A stretch of 64,000 bases of DNA from contig NZ_CP142396.1 in the NCBI RefSeq assembly GCF_035934735.1, positions 1,178,001 to 1,242,000 on the forward strand. The letters run 5' to 3'. The notes below the pieces were generated by a model. That model ran no database searches. It saw only the letters and a list, made by a program, of their open reading frames with translations, and was not told the origin of the DNA. Shown piece by piece: positions 45,192 to 63,145 of this stretch (its first letter is position 1; each line of letters begins with the position of its first letter). This DNA comes from Sedimentibacter sp. MB31-C6. GTDB lineage: Bacteria > Bacillota > Clostridia > Tissierellales > Sedimentibacteraceae. The position numbers and the translations under genes are program-made.

Positions 45192-45220
45192 ATTTTATAG
45201 AACTAAATTAACTTTGTCAA
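45192..45220 (-). promoter_or_regulatory. arcA promoter
   Basis: Minus-strand TTGACA, 17-base spacer, TAAAAT. An upstream AT-rich segment (about 45236-45262) loosely resembles an ARG box, which would fit ArgR control, but the match is weak. Confidence 0.78.
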
Positions 45221-45353
45221 GAATAATTTTATATTTATGAATTTCATTTATAATTATGCATTTTTACTGAGCGCTCACCTTAATGGCAAGGACGTTCCGT
45301 CCTTTACAATCCTCGTTTTTATTATAAAGGAAAATTTTCCTTTCCTATATAAT

Positions 45354-45383
45354 AAAAAAATACAGTTGGCATTCCAACTGTAT
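45354..45383 (-). terminator. Terminator of the tandem rRNA operons
   Basis: Ten-base perfect stem ATACAGTTGG / CCAACTGTAT with a CATT loop and a seven-T tail on the minus strand, ten bases past the end of 5S rRNA. Confidence 0.92.
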
Positions 45384-45392
45384 TGATATTTA

Positions 45393-45509
<117 letters not shown>

Positions 45510-45547
45510 TCATTTATAGGTTTTGAACCGACTTTTTAATAAGCCAT

Positions 45548-45675
45548 GCCCTAACAACAAGCGCAGTCTCATTCAGCAATTTCTCTGCTCCTTACGTCGC
45601 ATAAATTGGGAATTCGTTGCGGTTGACCTACCAACCATTTTTACAGAAAAACCATCTGAAAAATGGGGTTAGGGC
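45548..45675 (-). repeat. Structured rRNA spacer module, 23S-5S spacer of operon 1
   Basis: 128 bases bounded by the inverted pair GCCCTAAC / GTTAGGGC and enclosing two hairpins plus a conserved central string (minus strand GTAGGTCAACCGCAACGAAT). The same module, with varying hairpin loops, appears four more times in the rRNA region. Possibly an RNA-processing signal. Confidence 0.7.
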
Positions 45676-45719
45676 ATACAAAACTACATAGGAAAACATG
45701 ATTCGACATTATTTATATT

Positions 45720-48838
<3,119 letters not shown>

Positions 48839-48880
48839 GATTAGTCATATATTATTTCTTCATAATATATTATATATTAT

Positions 48881-48910
48881 ATGGTACGCATACAATGCGT
48901 CCCCTACATT
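48881..48910. repeat. Partial copy of the small palindromic repeat (operon 1 spacer)
   Basis: TGGTACGCATACAATGCGTCCCCTACA region: one arm plus the CCCCTACA end of the 57-base element found at 41675. Confidence 0.65.
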
Positions 48911-49060
48911 TGTTTGTTTCTCTCGGTTTATTGTTAATTTTATTTTTCAGAATACTTGCGACGGTATTCTTACTTTTTATCAATTAATGTCGTTCTCTTT
49001 ATTTTCCTATGCAATTTTCAAGGTTCAATATCATTGCTCAATGCAACAGAGTTGCATTTT

Positions 49061-49136
49061 TGGTGGAGATAAGGAGATTCGAACTCCTGACCCCCTGCTT
49101 GCAAGGCAGGTGCTCTCCCAACTGAGCTATACCCCC
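49061..49136 (-). tRNA. tRNA-Ala (anticodon UGC)
   Basis: 76 bases on the minus strand including encoded CCA. Acceptor GGGGGTA / TATCTCC with two G-U pairs, D-arm AGCTCAGTTGGGAGAGC, anticodon stem-loop CTGCCTTGCAAGCAG, T-arm with GTTCGAATC. Lies in the 16S-23S spacer of operon 1 only. Confidence 0.96.
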
Positions 49137-49204
49137 ACTTTATTATTTAGTTTAAAAAAAGCCTGTTTATACTGTTAGCTCAAACAGTCTTGCCATAAGT
49201 TATA

Positions 49205-49332
49205 GAGCAAGCGCAGTCTCGTAACACAAATTTGTTCACTCACTTTCGTTCGTGAAAATTTGGTACTCGTTGCGGCTGACCTACCTTCGATTTATTCTTC
49301 GCTTTCGCTCGAATTCATCGGGTTAGGGCAAG
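49205..49332 (-). repeat. Structured rRNA spacer module, 16S-tRNA spacer of operon 1
   Basis: Shares with the other modules the GCGCAGTCTCGTAA side, the TACTCGTTGCGGCTGACCTA core and a final GGGTTAGGGC. The two internal hairpin loops differ (AAATTT…AAATTT and ATTTATTCTTCG type). Confidence 0.65.
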
Positions 49333-49357
49333 CAATAAAACAGCATAAGTCCTTTAG

Positions 49358-50876
<1,519 letters not shown>

Positions 50877-50883
50877 TCTCCTG

Positions 50884-51002
50884 TCGCAGTTTCATTCACA
50901 AATTTATTTGCTCCTTGCGTCGCATAAATTTGGAATTCATTGCGGTTGACCTACCATCAATTTTCTTACTCCCTTTCGGTCGTGAAAAATTGGGTTAGGT
51001 CA
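50884..51002 (-). repeat. Structured rRNA spacer module, leader of 16S copy 1
   Basis: Contains GTCGCAGTTTCATTCACAAA, TGGAATTCATTGCGGTTGAC and a final GGGTTAGGTC, aligning with the other modules. It lies just 5' of 16S in the transcript. Confidence 0.68.
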
Positions 51003-51133
51003 TACTCAAGATAACGCATAGCATTATCTATCTTTCATTACTTTTTACTTTGTTCAAATTTACTTTAAACTCATAGGTTTCTTATGCTGTTTTATTGTCA
51101 ATGTTCGTCGCTTTCTTTATCGAAAGCTTTATT

Positions 51134-51162
51134 AGTCTAACATACTTAAATTGTTATGTCAA
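51134..51162 (-). promoter_or_regulatory. Promoter of rRNA operon 1
   Basis: Minus-strand TTGACA, 17-base spacer, TAGACT. Downstream context AAAGCTTT matches the promoter modules of operon 2. Confidence 0.85.
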
Positions 51163-51237
51163 GCTAATTTTTGTATATTATTTTATTCCTTTTTTAGGAA
51201 AAATATAATCTCATTCATCAATTTTTCTGTGAATGAA

Positions 51238-51354
<117 letters not shown>

Positions 51355-51392
51355 TCGTTTATAGGTTTTGAACCGACTTTTTAATAAGCCAT

Positions 51393-51520
51393 GCCCTAAC
51401 AACAAGCGCAGTCTCATTCAGCAATTTCTCTGCTCCTTACGTCGCATAAATTGGGAATTCGTTGCGGTTGACCTACCAACCATTTTTACAGAAAAACCAT
51501 CTGAAAAATGGGGTTAGGGC
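51393..51520 (-). repeat. Structured rRNA spacer module, 23S-5S spacer of operon 2
   Basis: Exact copy of the module at 45548, bounded by GCCCTAAC / GTTAGGGC. Confidence 0.7.
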
Positions 51521-51564
51521 ATACAAAACTACATAGGAAAACATGATTCGACATTATTTATATT

Positions 51565-54683
<3,119 letters not shown>

Positions 54684-54725
54684 GATTAGTCATATATTAT
54701 TTCTTCATAATATATTATATATTAT

Positions 54726-54755
54726 ATGGTACGCATACAATGCGTCCCCTACATT
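54726..54755. repeat. Partial copy of the small palindromic repeat (operon 2, shared part)
   Basis: Same as the piece in the operon 1 spacer: GGTACGCATACAATGCGTCC followed by CCTACA. Confidence 0.65.
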
Positions 54756-54896
54756 TGTTTGTTTCTCTCGGTTTATTGTTAATTTTATTTTTCAGAATAC
54801 TTGCGACGGTATTCTTACTTTTTATCAATTAATGTCGTTCTCTTTATTTTCCTATGCAATTTTCAAGGTTCATCCCTTTATGTCAACCTTTGTAGG

Positions 54897-54926
54897 TCTC
54901 GGTATGCATGCAATGCATACCCTACA
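54897..54926. repeat. Second palindromic repeat copy, unique to operon 2 spacer
   Basis: GGTATGCATGCAATGCATAC followed by CCTACA; matches the first hairpin of the 57-base element at 41675 in inverted form. Confidence 0.65.
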
Positions 54927-54987
54927 TTAGGGTTTACACCGTTCAAACTATTGTTTGAACGGCAATAAAACAGCATAAGTCCTTTAG

Positions 54988-56681
<1,694 letters not shown>

Positions 56682-56688
56682 TCTCCTG

Positions 56689-56807
56689 TCGCAGTTTCAT
56701 TCACAAATTTATTTGCTCCTTGCGTCGCATAAATTTGGAATTCATTGCGGTTAACCTACCATCGATTTTTCTCTCCCTCACGGTCGGTAAAATCGGGTTA
56801 GGTCATA
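56689..56807 (-). repeat. Structured rRNA spacer module, leader of 16S copy 2
   Basis: Close to the module before 16S copy 1, with base changes concentrated in the distal hairpin; ends in GGGTTAGGTC. Confidence 0.68.
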
Positions 56808-56935
56808 CTCAAACTTTCGCTTGCGTTAACTAATTTCTTAGTTTTTTTACTTTGTTCAAATTTACTTTAAACTCATAGGTTTCTTATGCTGTTTTATTGT
56901 CAATGTTCGTCGCTTTCTTTAAGGAAAGCTTTACT

Positions 56936-56964
56936 AGTTTATCATGCTCACTGTTCATTGTCAA
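56936..56964 (-). promoter_or_regulatory. rRNA operon 2 promoter, proximal
   Basis: Minus-strand TTGACA, 17-base spacer, TAAACT. Confidence 0.88.
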
Positions 56965-57035
56965 GCACTTTTTTTATTTATTTTTTCTCGTTGTCTTTAG
57001 GCATTTATCTTAATAGTAATTGAGACAACTTTGTT

Positions 57036-57064
57036 AGTCTACCATGTTGAAGGTTTGTTGTCAA
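57036..57064 (-). promoter_or_regulatory. rRNA operon 2 promoter, middle
   Basis: Minus-strand TTGACA, 17-base spacer, TAGACT; 100 bases upstream of the proximal one. Confidence 0.88.
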
Positions 57065-57119
57065 CTGGTAATTTTTATCTATTAATTTGCTGTTGCTGTG
57101 TTTCTGAGACAGCTTTGCT

Positions 57120-57148
57120 AGTTTATCATGCTTATCAAAACTTGTCAA
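57120..57148 (-). promoter_or_regulatory. rRNA operon 2 promoter, distal
   Basis: Minus-strand TTGACA, 17-base spacer, TAAACT; 84 bases upstream of the middle one. Confidence 0.88.
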
Positions 57149-57180
57149 GGCTTTTTTTAACTTTTATTATTCCAATTATA

Positions 57181-57212
57181 AAACAAACAAAAAGAGCAGA
57201 TAATCTGCTCTT
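57181..57212 (-). terminator. Terminator of lysS
   Basis: AAGAGCAG / CTGCTCTT stem with a five-base loop and a TTTTTGTTTGTTT tail on the minus strand, 22 bases beyond the lysS stop and just ahead of the rRNA promoters. Confidence 0.9.
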
Positions 57213-57233
57213 AATATAATCTAAACAAATACA

Positions 57234-58709
57234 TTAATCTAACGGCTTCATTGTTGGGAATAATATAATATCTCTTATTGATACCTGGTTAGTTAAAAGC
57301 ATTATTACCCTATCAACACCTATTCCTAAGCCTCCTGTCGGTGGAAGACCTACCTCAATTGCATTGATGAAGTCATTATCCATCATATGAGCTTCATCAT
57401 CTCCAACTTCTTTTTGTTTTACTTGTGCTTCAAATCTTTCCCTTTGATCAATAGGATCATTTAATTCAGAAAATGCATTAGCTATTTCCCATGTATTTGC
57501 AAAGGCTTCAAATCTATCAGTCAATCTCGGATCTTCTATATTTCGTTTAGCAAGAGGAGATATCTCAACTGGGTGATGTGTAACAAATGTAGGTTGGTCT
57601 AAATGTTCTTCACAATATTCTTCAAACAACTCACTAATTATATGGCCTCTTGTCATTAATGGGGTAATTTCTATACCTTTTTCTTTTGCTATTTTTATAG
57701 CTTCCTCATCTGTATTGATTAAGTCGAAGTCAATTCCTGTATATTCTTTAACCATATCTTGCATTTTTACTCTTTTCCAAGGTGGTGTAAAGTCTATAAT
57801 TTTTCCTTGATATTCTATTTTAGTAGTTCCTCTAGCCTTCATTGCAACAAATGCTACTATATTTTCTGTCAAATCCATCATATCATTAAAATTAGCATAT
57901 GGTTTATATACCTCCATTGCTGTATATTCAGGATTATGATTTGCATCCATTCCTTCATTTCTAAACATTTTACCCATTTCATATACACCATCACCTAAAC
58001 CACCAACTACTAATCTTTTTAAAAATAGCTCATTAGCAATTCTCATATATAAATCTATATCAAGTGTATTATGATGAGTAATGAAAGGTCTTGCATTAGC
58101 TCCTCCGGCTATAGGGTTGAGTATTGGAGTTTCAACTTCTAAATACCCTTCATTATCTAAAAATTCTCTTATACCTCTAATAATTTTGTTACGCATTAGA
58201 AATACATCTTTTATTTCTGGATTTACAATTAAATCAACATATCGTTGCCTATATCTTAAATCAGTATCTTTTAATCCATGAAATTTTTCAGGTAAAGTTT
58301 GAAGTGACTTTGATAAAAGAGTAATCTTTTCAGCTCTTACAGATATTTCTCCCATCTTAGTTTTAAAAACTTCACCTTCGATACCTATTATATCTCCTAT
58401 ATCGTAAGTTTTTAACCAGTTGTATTCATCTTCACCTAAATTATCTTTTTTAACAAACATTTGAATTTTACCTAAGTGATCTTGAATGTCATAGAAACCT
58501 ACTTTTCCTTGTCCCCTCTTTGACATTATTCTACCAGCTAAAGAAACATTTTTACCATTCATATCCTCAAAATTATCTTTAATATATTTAGAATTAGAAG
58601 TTACCTCATACTTTGAAATTTTATAAGGATCTCTCCCTGCCGCAACTAATTCTTTTAATTTATCTACCCTGACCTGCCTTAAATCTCCTAAATTTTGTTG
58701 TTCACTCAA
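57234..58709 (-). CDS. lysS: Lysine--tRNA ligase, class II
   Basis: Charges tRNA-Lys. 491 residues, normal for bacterial class II LysRS. N-terminal OB-fold anticodon-binding domain (~55-150; [20 protein letters not shown]), motif 2 region [20 protein letters not shown] (~250-269) and motif 3 [14 protein letters not shown] (~462-475); [13 protein letters not shown] is diagnostic of LysRS. Last gene of a greA-lysS transcript with its own terminator. Confidence 0.97.
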   Translation of the reverse strand: MSEQQNLGDLRQVRVDKLKELVAAGRDPYKISKYEVTSNSKYIKDNFEDMNGKNVSLAGRIMSKRGQGKVGFYDIQDHLGKIQMFVKKDNLGEDEYNWLKTYDIGDIIGIEGEVFKTKMGEISVRAEKITLLSKSLQTLPEKFHGLKDTDLRYRQRYVDLIVNPEIKDVFLMRNKIIRGIREFLDNEGYLEVETPILNPIAGGANARPFITHHNTLDIDLYMRIANELFLKRLVVGGLGDGVYEMGKMFRNEGMDANHNPEYTAMEVYKPYANFNDMMDLTENIVAFVAMKARGTTKIEYQGKIIDFTPPWKRVKMQDMVKEYTGIDFDLINTDEEAIKIAKEKGIEITPLMTRGHIISELFEEYCEEHLDQPTFVTHHPVEISPLAKRNIEDPRLTDRFEAFANTWEIANAFSELNDPIDQRERFEAQVKQKEVGDDEAHMMDNDFINAIEVGLPPTGGLGIGVDRVIMLLTNQVSIRDIILFPTMKPLD

Positions 58710-58770
58710 TTTCTTACACCACCTTATCCTTAATAAATGTTTTTATTATACTTTTCTTTAGTTATCGATT

Positions 58771-59238
58771 TTATACAGTTAGTATCTCATATTTTATCAT
58801 ATCTCCTGTTGGAGATTCAACTTCAATTATTTCTCCTATCTTTTTATCTAATAAAGCTTTTCCCAAAGGTGAAACGTTTGAAATTTTTCCTTTAAATGGA
58901 TCTGCTTCAGCCGAACCAACTATTGTATACTCCATTATTTCATCAAATTCTAAATCCTTTATGGTAACCCTTGAGCCAATGCTAACAATACCGTTATTCT
59001 TAACTTCCTTAATTACTTTTGCATTTTTTATCATCAATTCTAGCTTTGCAATACGATTTTCCACATTTGCTTGTTCATTTTTAGCTTCATCGTACTCAGC
59101 ATTTTCGCTAATATCTCCAAATGCTAAAGCTACCTTGATTTTTTCTGAAATCTCTTTTCTTTTTACAAGCTTTAAATAATCTAATTCTTGATTTAATTCT
59201 TTTAATCCCTCTGCAGTAATCAAAGTTTCATTCTTCAT
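58771..59238 (-). CDS. greA: Transcription elongation factor GreA
   Basis: Rescues backtracked RNA polymerase by stimulating transcript cleavage. 155 residues. N-terminal antiparallel coiled coil with the tip acidic residues in [18 protein letters not shown] (~39-56), then the FKBP-like C-terminal domain ([29 protein letters not shown]). Sits 61 bases before lysS, the usual Firmicute order. Confidence 0.97.
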   Translation of the reverse strand: MKNETLITAEGLKELNQELDYLKLVKRKEISEKIKVALAFGDISENAEYDEAKNEQANVENRIAKLELMIKNAKVIKEVKNNGIVSIGSRVTIKDLEFDEIMEYTIVGSAEADPFKGKISNVSPLGKALLDKKIGEIIEVESPTGDMIKYEILTV

Positions 59239-59386
59239 AATATTATTACTCCTTTAACAAAGTTGATTTTAAAAATAAATGCAATTACTTATTAACATAT
59301 TATTTTATTGAAACAGTATATAACATTTTATTATATGTTTATTATAATATGATAACTCGATGATAATTCTTTTAATTAATTAGACT

Positions 59387-59415
59387 ATTATAATCAAGTA
59401 GTAATATATTGTCAA
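59387..59415 (-). promoter_or_regulatory. Promoter of greA-lysS
   Basis: Minus-strand TTGACA, 17-base spacer, TATAAT: consensus in both boxes. It lies between dusB and greA, about 150 bases upstream of greA. Confidence 0.88.
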
Positions 59416-59442
59416 GAATCTTTTAATTTTTTTTTACAAATT

Positions 59443-60438
59443 TTACATATTATAAGTCTCATAATTGTCTATATATCTATTCAATAAATTAATTAATTCT
59501 TCATATTTTGTTATTTTATTAATCTTATTGCGAATTTCTGAAGATTTTATCATTCCTTTAATGTACCATCCAGAATGCTTTCTCATTTCTAGCACAGCAG
59601 TTTTTTCATTTAATTCATCCTTTAACATATTTATATGCTTTATTAGCATTTCTATTTTGTCTCTTGGTGTAGGATTATAAAAATCACCTTTATTATTTAA
59701 CATTGAATTTGTATTGTAAATAAGCCAAGGATTGCCAAGAATTCCTCTCGCAATCATTACACCGTTACAGTTAGTGGTATTAACCATCTCAAGGGCATCC
59801 TGAGGATTATAAATATCTCCATTTCCTATAACCGGAATTTTAATATTATTTTTTACTTCCTTTATTATATTATAATCTGCCTTCCCAGTATAAAATTGTT
59901 CTCTAGTTCGTCCATGTACCGCAATTAAGTCTGCACCATTAAATTCTAAAACTTTAGCGAATTCTACTGCATTAATATTGTTTGCATCCCATCCTGCTCG
60001 AATCTTAATAGTTACTGGTTTATTAGAAATTTTCTTTATTTTATTTACTATCTGACCTGCTAATTTAGTATTCTTCATAAGAGCGCTTCCATCACCATTT
60101 TTTACTATTTTAGGTGCTGGACAACCCATATTAATATCTATAATATCTATTTCGTTTCTTTTATTTATATCATTCTCTACAACATATGCCATAACATCAG
60201 GATCACTACCAAATATTTGTATTGCTACTGGTTTATTTTTAACGTTGATTTTCATTAAGGTCTCAGTTTTAACATCATTATAATACAAACCCTTTGCACT
60301 TACCATTTCAGTATAAACTAGTCCTGCACCAAACTCTTTACATATACTACGAAAAGTCATGTCAGTAACACCTGCCATAGGAGCTAAAACAACATTATTT
60401 TTTAATTCTACATTTCCTATTTTAAGTTTTTCCATCAT
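59443..60438 (-). CDS. dusB: tRNA-dihydrouridine synthase B
   Basis: FMN-dependent enzyme reducing uridines in the tRNA D-loop. 331 residues. Seen: VVLAPMAGVTDMTFR (~16-30), catalytic Cys106 in NMGCPAPK, KIRAGWD (~146), VHGRTREQ (~174-181), GNGDIY (~206) and GVMIARGILGNPWLI (~225-239). Overlaps the birA stop by 17 bases. Two ATGs in tandem at the start; no strong ribosome site near, so it may be translated by coupling to birA. Confidence 0.96.
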   Translation of the reverse strand: MMEKLKIGNVELKNNVVLAPMAGVTDMTFRSICKEFGAGLVYTEMVSAKGLYYNDVKTETLMKINVKNKPVAIQIFGSDPDVMAYVVENDINKRNEIDIIDINMGCPAPKIVKNGDGSALMKNTKLAGQIVNKIKKISNKPVTIKIRAGWDANNINAVEFAKVLEFNGADLIAVHGRTREQFYTGKADYNIIKEVKNNIKIPVIGNGDIYNPQDALEMVNTTNCNGVMIARGILGNPWLIYNTNSMLNNKGDFYNPTPRDKIEMLIKHINMLKDELNEKTAVLEMRKHSGWYIKGMIKSSEIRNKINKITKYEELINLLNRYIDNYETYNM

Positions 60439-61225
60439 ATTTAATAATTATTTCTCCTGAATTTAGTATTTCTTCGTTTCCTTTTTCATCAACAACTACT
60501 AAGAGCCCTTCTTCATTTATGGACTTAACATTACACTTTTTAACTGTTTTTCTTCCCGGCTTAATTGCCCCTATATACTCACCCACAATAGCTGAATTAT
60601 CATAACATATATTTAAAGCATTATTTATACTTCCATGCTTTTTTAATTCATCATAATACTTTTCCACATTATTCAAAATATAACCAATTAATATTTCTCT
60701 TTCATTAAGCGTATTCAATTCTATCTTAATTGATGTTGCTTTTTCTCTTATTCCTTCAGATAGTTCATCTTCATCTATGTTTACATTAATTAAAATAGAA
60801 ATAATTAAACCTGCATCTTTCTTATTTCTTGTAATAGACTGACAACTAATAGATGAAATTTTTTTACTATTAATTAATATGTCATTTGGCCATTTAGTTT
60901 TACTTACTATATTATATATGCTGTTGATTGATTCGCAAACAGCTGCCGATACAATCACTTCAAATTTAGAAATCTCATAGCTATCTAATTCATCTTTAAA
61001 AAGTATACTTAAGTATATATTCTTATATGGATAACACTCCCAAAGACGACCAAATCTCACTTTACACATAGACTGGTTTTCAGATAAAATAACAGAACCA
61101 TCAGTACAAGTATCAAAGATATTTTTTGCTTTTGCAAAAGTTGATGGTACTTCTTCATATTGTATAATAGTATTACCAATATAATTTGTATTTAAAATTC
61201 CTTTAATTTTATTTAAATCGTACAT
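60422..61225 (-). CDS. birA: Biotin--[acetyl-CoA-carboxylase] ligase without DNA-binding domain
   Basis: Attaches biotin to carboxylase carrier domains via biotinyl-AMP. 267 residues: catalytic domain plus C-terminal SH3-like domain, no N-terminal helix-turn-helix, so it is not a repressor. Catalytic TKWPNDILIN (Lys111) is present. The adenylate-binding loop, usually GRGRxGRxW, reads CKVRFGRLW (54-62): three positions of the Gly-Arg-Gly are changed while the later Arg, Gly-Arg and Trp remain. Upstream partner of dusB. Confidence 0.88.
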   Translation of the reverse strand: MYDLNKIKGILNTNYIGNTIIQYEEVPSTFAKAKNIFDTCTDGSVILSENQSMCKVRFGRLWECYPYKNIYLSILFKDELDSYEISKFEVIVSAAVCESINSIYNIVSKTKWPNDILINSKKISSISCQSITRNKKDAGLIISILINVNIDEDELSEGIREKATSIKIELNTLNEREILIGYILNNVEKYYDELKKHGSINNALNICYDNSAIVGEYIGAIKPGRKTVKKCNVKSINEEGLLVVVDEKGNEEILNSGEIIIKYDGKT

Positions 61226-61312
61226 ATTAATCTCCTATTCTTCTCGATTATATTACTATATAGATTAATATTCGTCAATAATGGGAGTTAATAATTAACA
61301 ACTAAAGAAGTG

Positions 61313-62380
61313 TTACTTCAAGATGCTATCTATTACTGATAATAATTCTTTTAAATCTTCTATTGTTAATTCTGCCATATGAGCTATCCTAAAAGTTTTT
61401 TCTTTAAGATTTCCATATCCATTTGAAATAACAAATCCCTCTTTTTCAAGTTCTTCGATTAAATATTTCACACTAATTCCTCTAGTATTTTTTACAGTAG
61501 TCAATGTAACAGACGCATTTCTTTCTTCTGTAAATAAATCAAAATGTTTTTTAGCCCATGATCTTGTGTACTCTGCCATCTTAAGATGTCTATCAAATCT
61601 ATTTTCTAATCCCTCTTCTAATATTTTATTTAATTTATAATCAAGAGCAAACATTAAAGATAAATTTGGTGTTGAAGGATATTGATAATTTTTTTTCTTA
61701 ATAACATCGTATAAATGTACCAAATCTAAATAATAACCTCTGTTTTTAACTGTTCTTGCTCTTTCAACAGCTCTTTCTGCTAATGTACAAATTCCTAGCC
61801 CTGGTGGCAATCCTAATGCCTTTTGTGATGAAGTTATACATACATCAATCCCAAGCTTATCTACTTCTATTTTAACTCCGCCTGCTGAACTAACTGTATC
61901 AACACAAAATATAACTTCTGGGTACTTTTTTACTATATTACTTATTTCCTCTATTGGATTCATAACTCCAGTAGATGTTTCATTATGGGTAATTGTTATT
62001 AAATCATATTTTTTTGTTGCTAATACTTCGTCTACCATCTCTGGAGTTGTAATGCAACCAGAATGTGACTTGAATAAATCTGCATCAACTCCATTAGATA
62101 TTGCCATATCATACCATCTATCTCCAAATGATCCTATAGAAAATACTGCTGCTCTTTCCTTAGTACAACATCTTATAGCGGCCTCCATTAAACCACTACC
62201 TGATGAAGTAGACAATATTATTTCATTTTTAGTATAAAAAAGTTTTCTTAACTTTTCACTAATATTTCTTTGTAAACTTGATGCCTCTTTGCTCCTATGA
62301 CCGATCATAGGAGTTGACATTTTTTCTAATACATCATCATTGACCTCTATAGGTCCTGGAATAAATAATTTTTTGTGCAT
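61313..62380 (-). CDS. Class V aminotransferase (serine/alanine-glyoxylate type)
   Basis: PLP enzyme of 355 residues resembling alanine-glyoxylate / serine-pyruvate aminotransferases. Seen: FIPGPIEV (6-13), MIGHRSKE (25-32), SGSGLMEAA (60-68), cofactor Asp161 in FCVDTVSSAGG and Schiff-base Lys187 in SSQKALGLPPG. In several Clostridia this type stands in for phosphoserine aminotransferase in serine synthesis, which fits the T-box ahead of it with a serine specifier; no serA follows. AAAGGAGG ribosome site. Reaction direction is inference. Confidence 0.88.
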   Translation of the reverse strand: MHKKLFIPGPIEVNDDVLEKMSTPMIGHRSKEASSLQRNISEKLRKLFYTKNEIILSTSSGSGLMEAAIRCCTKERAAVFSIGSFGDRWYDMAISNGVDADLFKSHSGCITTPEMVDEVLATKKYDLITITHNETSTGVMNPIEEISNIVKKYPEVIFCVDTVSSAGGVKIEVDKLGIDVCITSSQKALGLPPGLGICTLAERAVERARTVKNRGYYLDLVHLYDVIKKKNYQYPSTPNLSLMFALDYKLNKILEEGLENRFDRHLKMAEYTRSWAKKHFDLFTEERNASVTLTTVKNTRGISVKYLIEELEKEGFVISNGYGNLKEKTFRIAHMAELTIEDLKELLSVIDSILK

Positions 62381-62620
62381 TTTGAACCTCCTTTAAATAA
62401 AAAAATCTCATCTCCATTGTTTAGAGACGAGATTGCTCGCGGTGCCACTCTAATTGTTAATATAACCCCTTAATAATTTTAACGCAATTAAACGTCTTGT
62501 TTTTTCTCAAGAAACTCAGAAACGGATTCAATAATTTATTATATCGATTTCCACCATCCATCGACTCTCTAAAATAATAACACTATTTACTACTTTTCTT
62601 CAACGTCTATATGTAAGATT
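62381..62620 (-). promoter_or_regulatory. T-box riboswitch, predicted serine-specific
   Basis: Leader of the aminotransferase gene. The T-box string AGAGTGGCACCGCG (62438-62451) stands before a terminator stem AATCTCGTCTC / GAGATGAGATT with a T7 run (62398-62434). Stem I contains AGAGAG, a GGTGG-type apical segment and, on its 3' side, GAA followed by UCC and G (62523-62529), which I read as the specifier for serine. Uncharged tRNA-Ser would favour the antiterminator and switch the gene on. Confidence 0.88.
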
Positions 62621-62626
62621 TGTAAG

Positions 62627-62655
62627 ATTATATAACTAATAAATTATCATGTCAA
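62627..62655 (-). promoter_or_regulatory. Promoter of the T-box leader
   Basis: Minus-strand TTGACA, 17-base spacer, TATAAT; start of transcription expected near 62620. Confidence 0.88.
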
Positions 62656-62701
62656 GTCATTTTTTAGAGCAAATATTACGGTTTTTTAACAAGTTTACTT
62701 A

Positions 62702-62745
62702 TTGACATTAATCATGTATTAGTGTACTATTTATCTATGACACTA
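62702..62745 (+). promoter_or_regulatory. Promoter and YtrA-type operator of the GntR/ABC operon
   Basis: TTGACA (62702-62707), 17-base spacer, TACTAT (62725-62730). An inverted repeat TAGTGT-N14-ACACTA (62720-62745) overlaps the -10, like the operators of YtrA-subfamily GntR proteins. Confidence 0.75.
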
Positions 62746-62773
62746 GTACGCTTTATTAAAAAGAGGTGATAAA

Positions 62774-63145
62774 ATGGAATTTAATAACAATATACCTATT
62801 TATATACAAGTAATGCACAAGATTAAACAAGATATAGTAACAGGTAAATTAAAACCTGGCGGCAAGATGCCCTCTTCAAGAGAATATTCAAGCCAGTTAG
62901 GAATTAATTTTAATACTGTAGCAAGAGTTTATAAGGAGATGGAAATGGAAGATTTAGTATTTACAAAACGTGGGTTAGGTACATTTATAACTGAATCAAC
63001 GGAAAAAATTGAAAGTATAAGATATGACATGGCAAAGGAGTTAATTTATAATTTTATAAATGGCATGGAACAAATAGGTTATAAAAAAGATGATATGTTG
63101 AATTTTATAAAAAAAGCAAATATAAATGAAGGGAATGATTTATAA
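62774..63145 (+). CDS. GntR-family (YtrA subfamily) repressor
   Basis: 123 residues: winged helix-turn-helix (PIYIQVMHKIKQDIVTGKLK; GGKMPSSREYSSQLGINFNT; TKRGLGTFIT) with only a short helical tail of ~45 residues, the hallmark of the YtrA branch, which regulates adjacent ABC transporters. GAGGTG ribosome site before ATG. Its stop overlaps the next ATG by one base. Probably autorepressing through the overlapping inverted repeat. Confidence 0.92.
   Translation: MEFNNNIPIYIQVMHKIKQDIVTGKLKPGGKMPSSREYSSQLGINFNTVARVYKEMEMEDLVFTKRGLGTFITESTEKIESIRYDMAKELIYNFINGMEQIGYKKDDMLNFIKKANINEGNDL

Larger units (their letters stand above)
50877..51237. other. Spacer between the two rRNA operons
   Basis: 361 bases holding the operon 1 leader with a structured module, one promoter, and two weak hairpins just after the upstream 5S gene (TCATTCA…TGAATGA at about 51210-51236; TTCCT…AGGAA at about 51185-51201). 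No strong terminator stands after 5S copy 2, so read-through from operon 2 is plausible. Confidence 0.65.
56808..57180. other. rRNA operon 2 promoter region
   Basis: Three promoters in series, each with the same surrounding string (AGCTTTGCTAGTTTATCATG or variants). The stretch 56840-56930 repeats the operon 1 leader (ATAGGTTTCTTATGCTG, CAATGTTCGTCGCTTTCTTT). No gene. Confidence 0.75.

Noticed and set aside
45236-45262. ARG box upstream of arcA
   Set aside because: AT-rich and only loosely symmetrical; too many mismatches to call.
45285-45345. Short hairpins AAGGACG…CGTCCTT and AAAGGAAAATTTTCCTTT upstream of arcA
   Set aside because: They lie beyond the rRNA terminator and upstream of the arcA promoter; no role could be assigned and similar short palindromes are common in AT-rich DNA.
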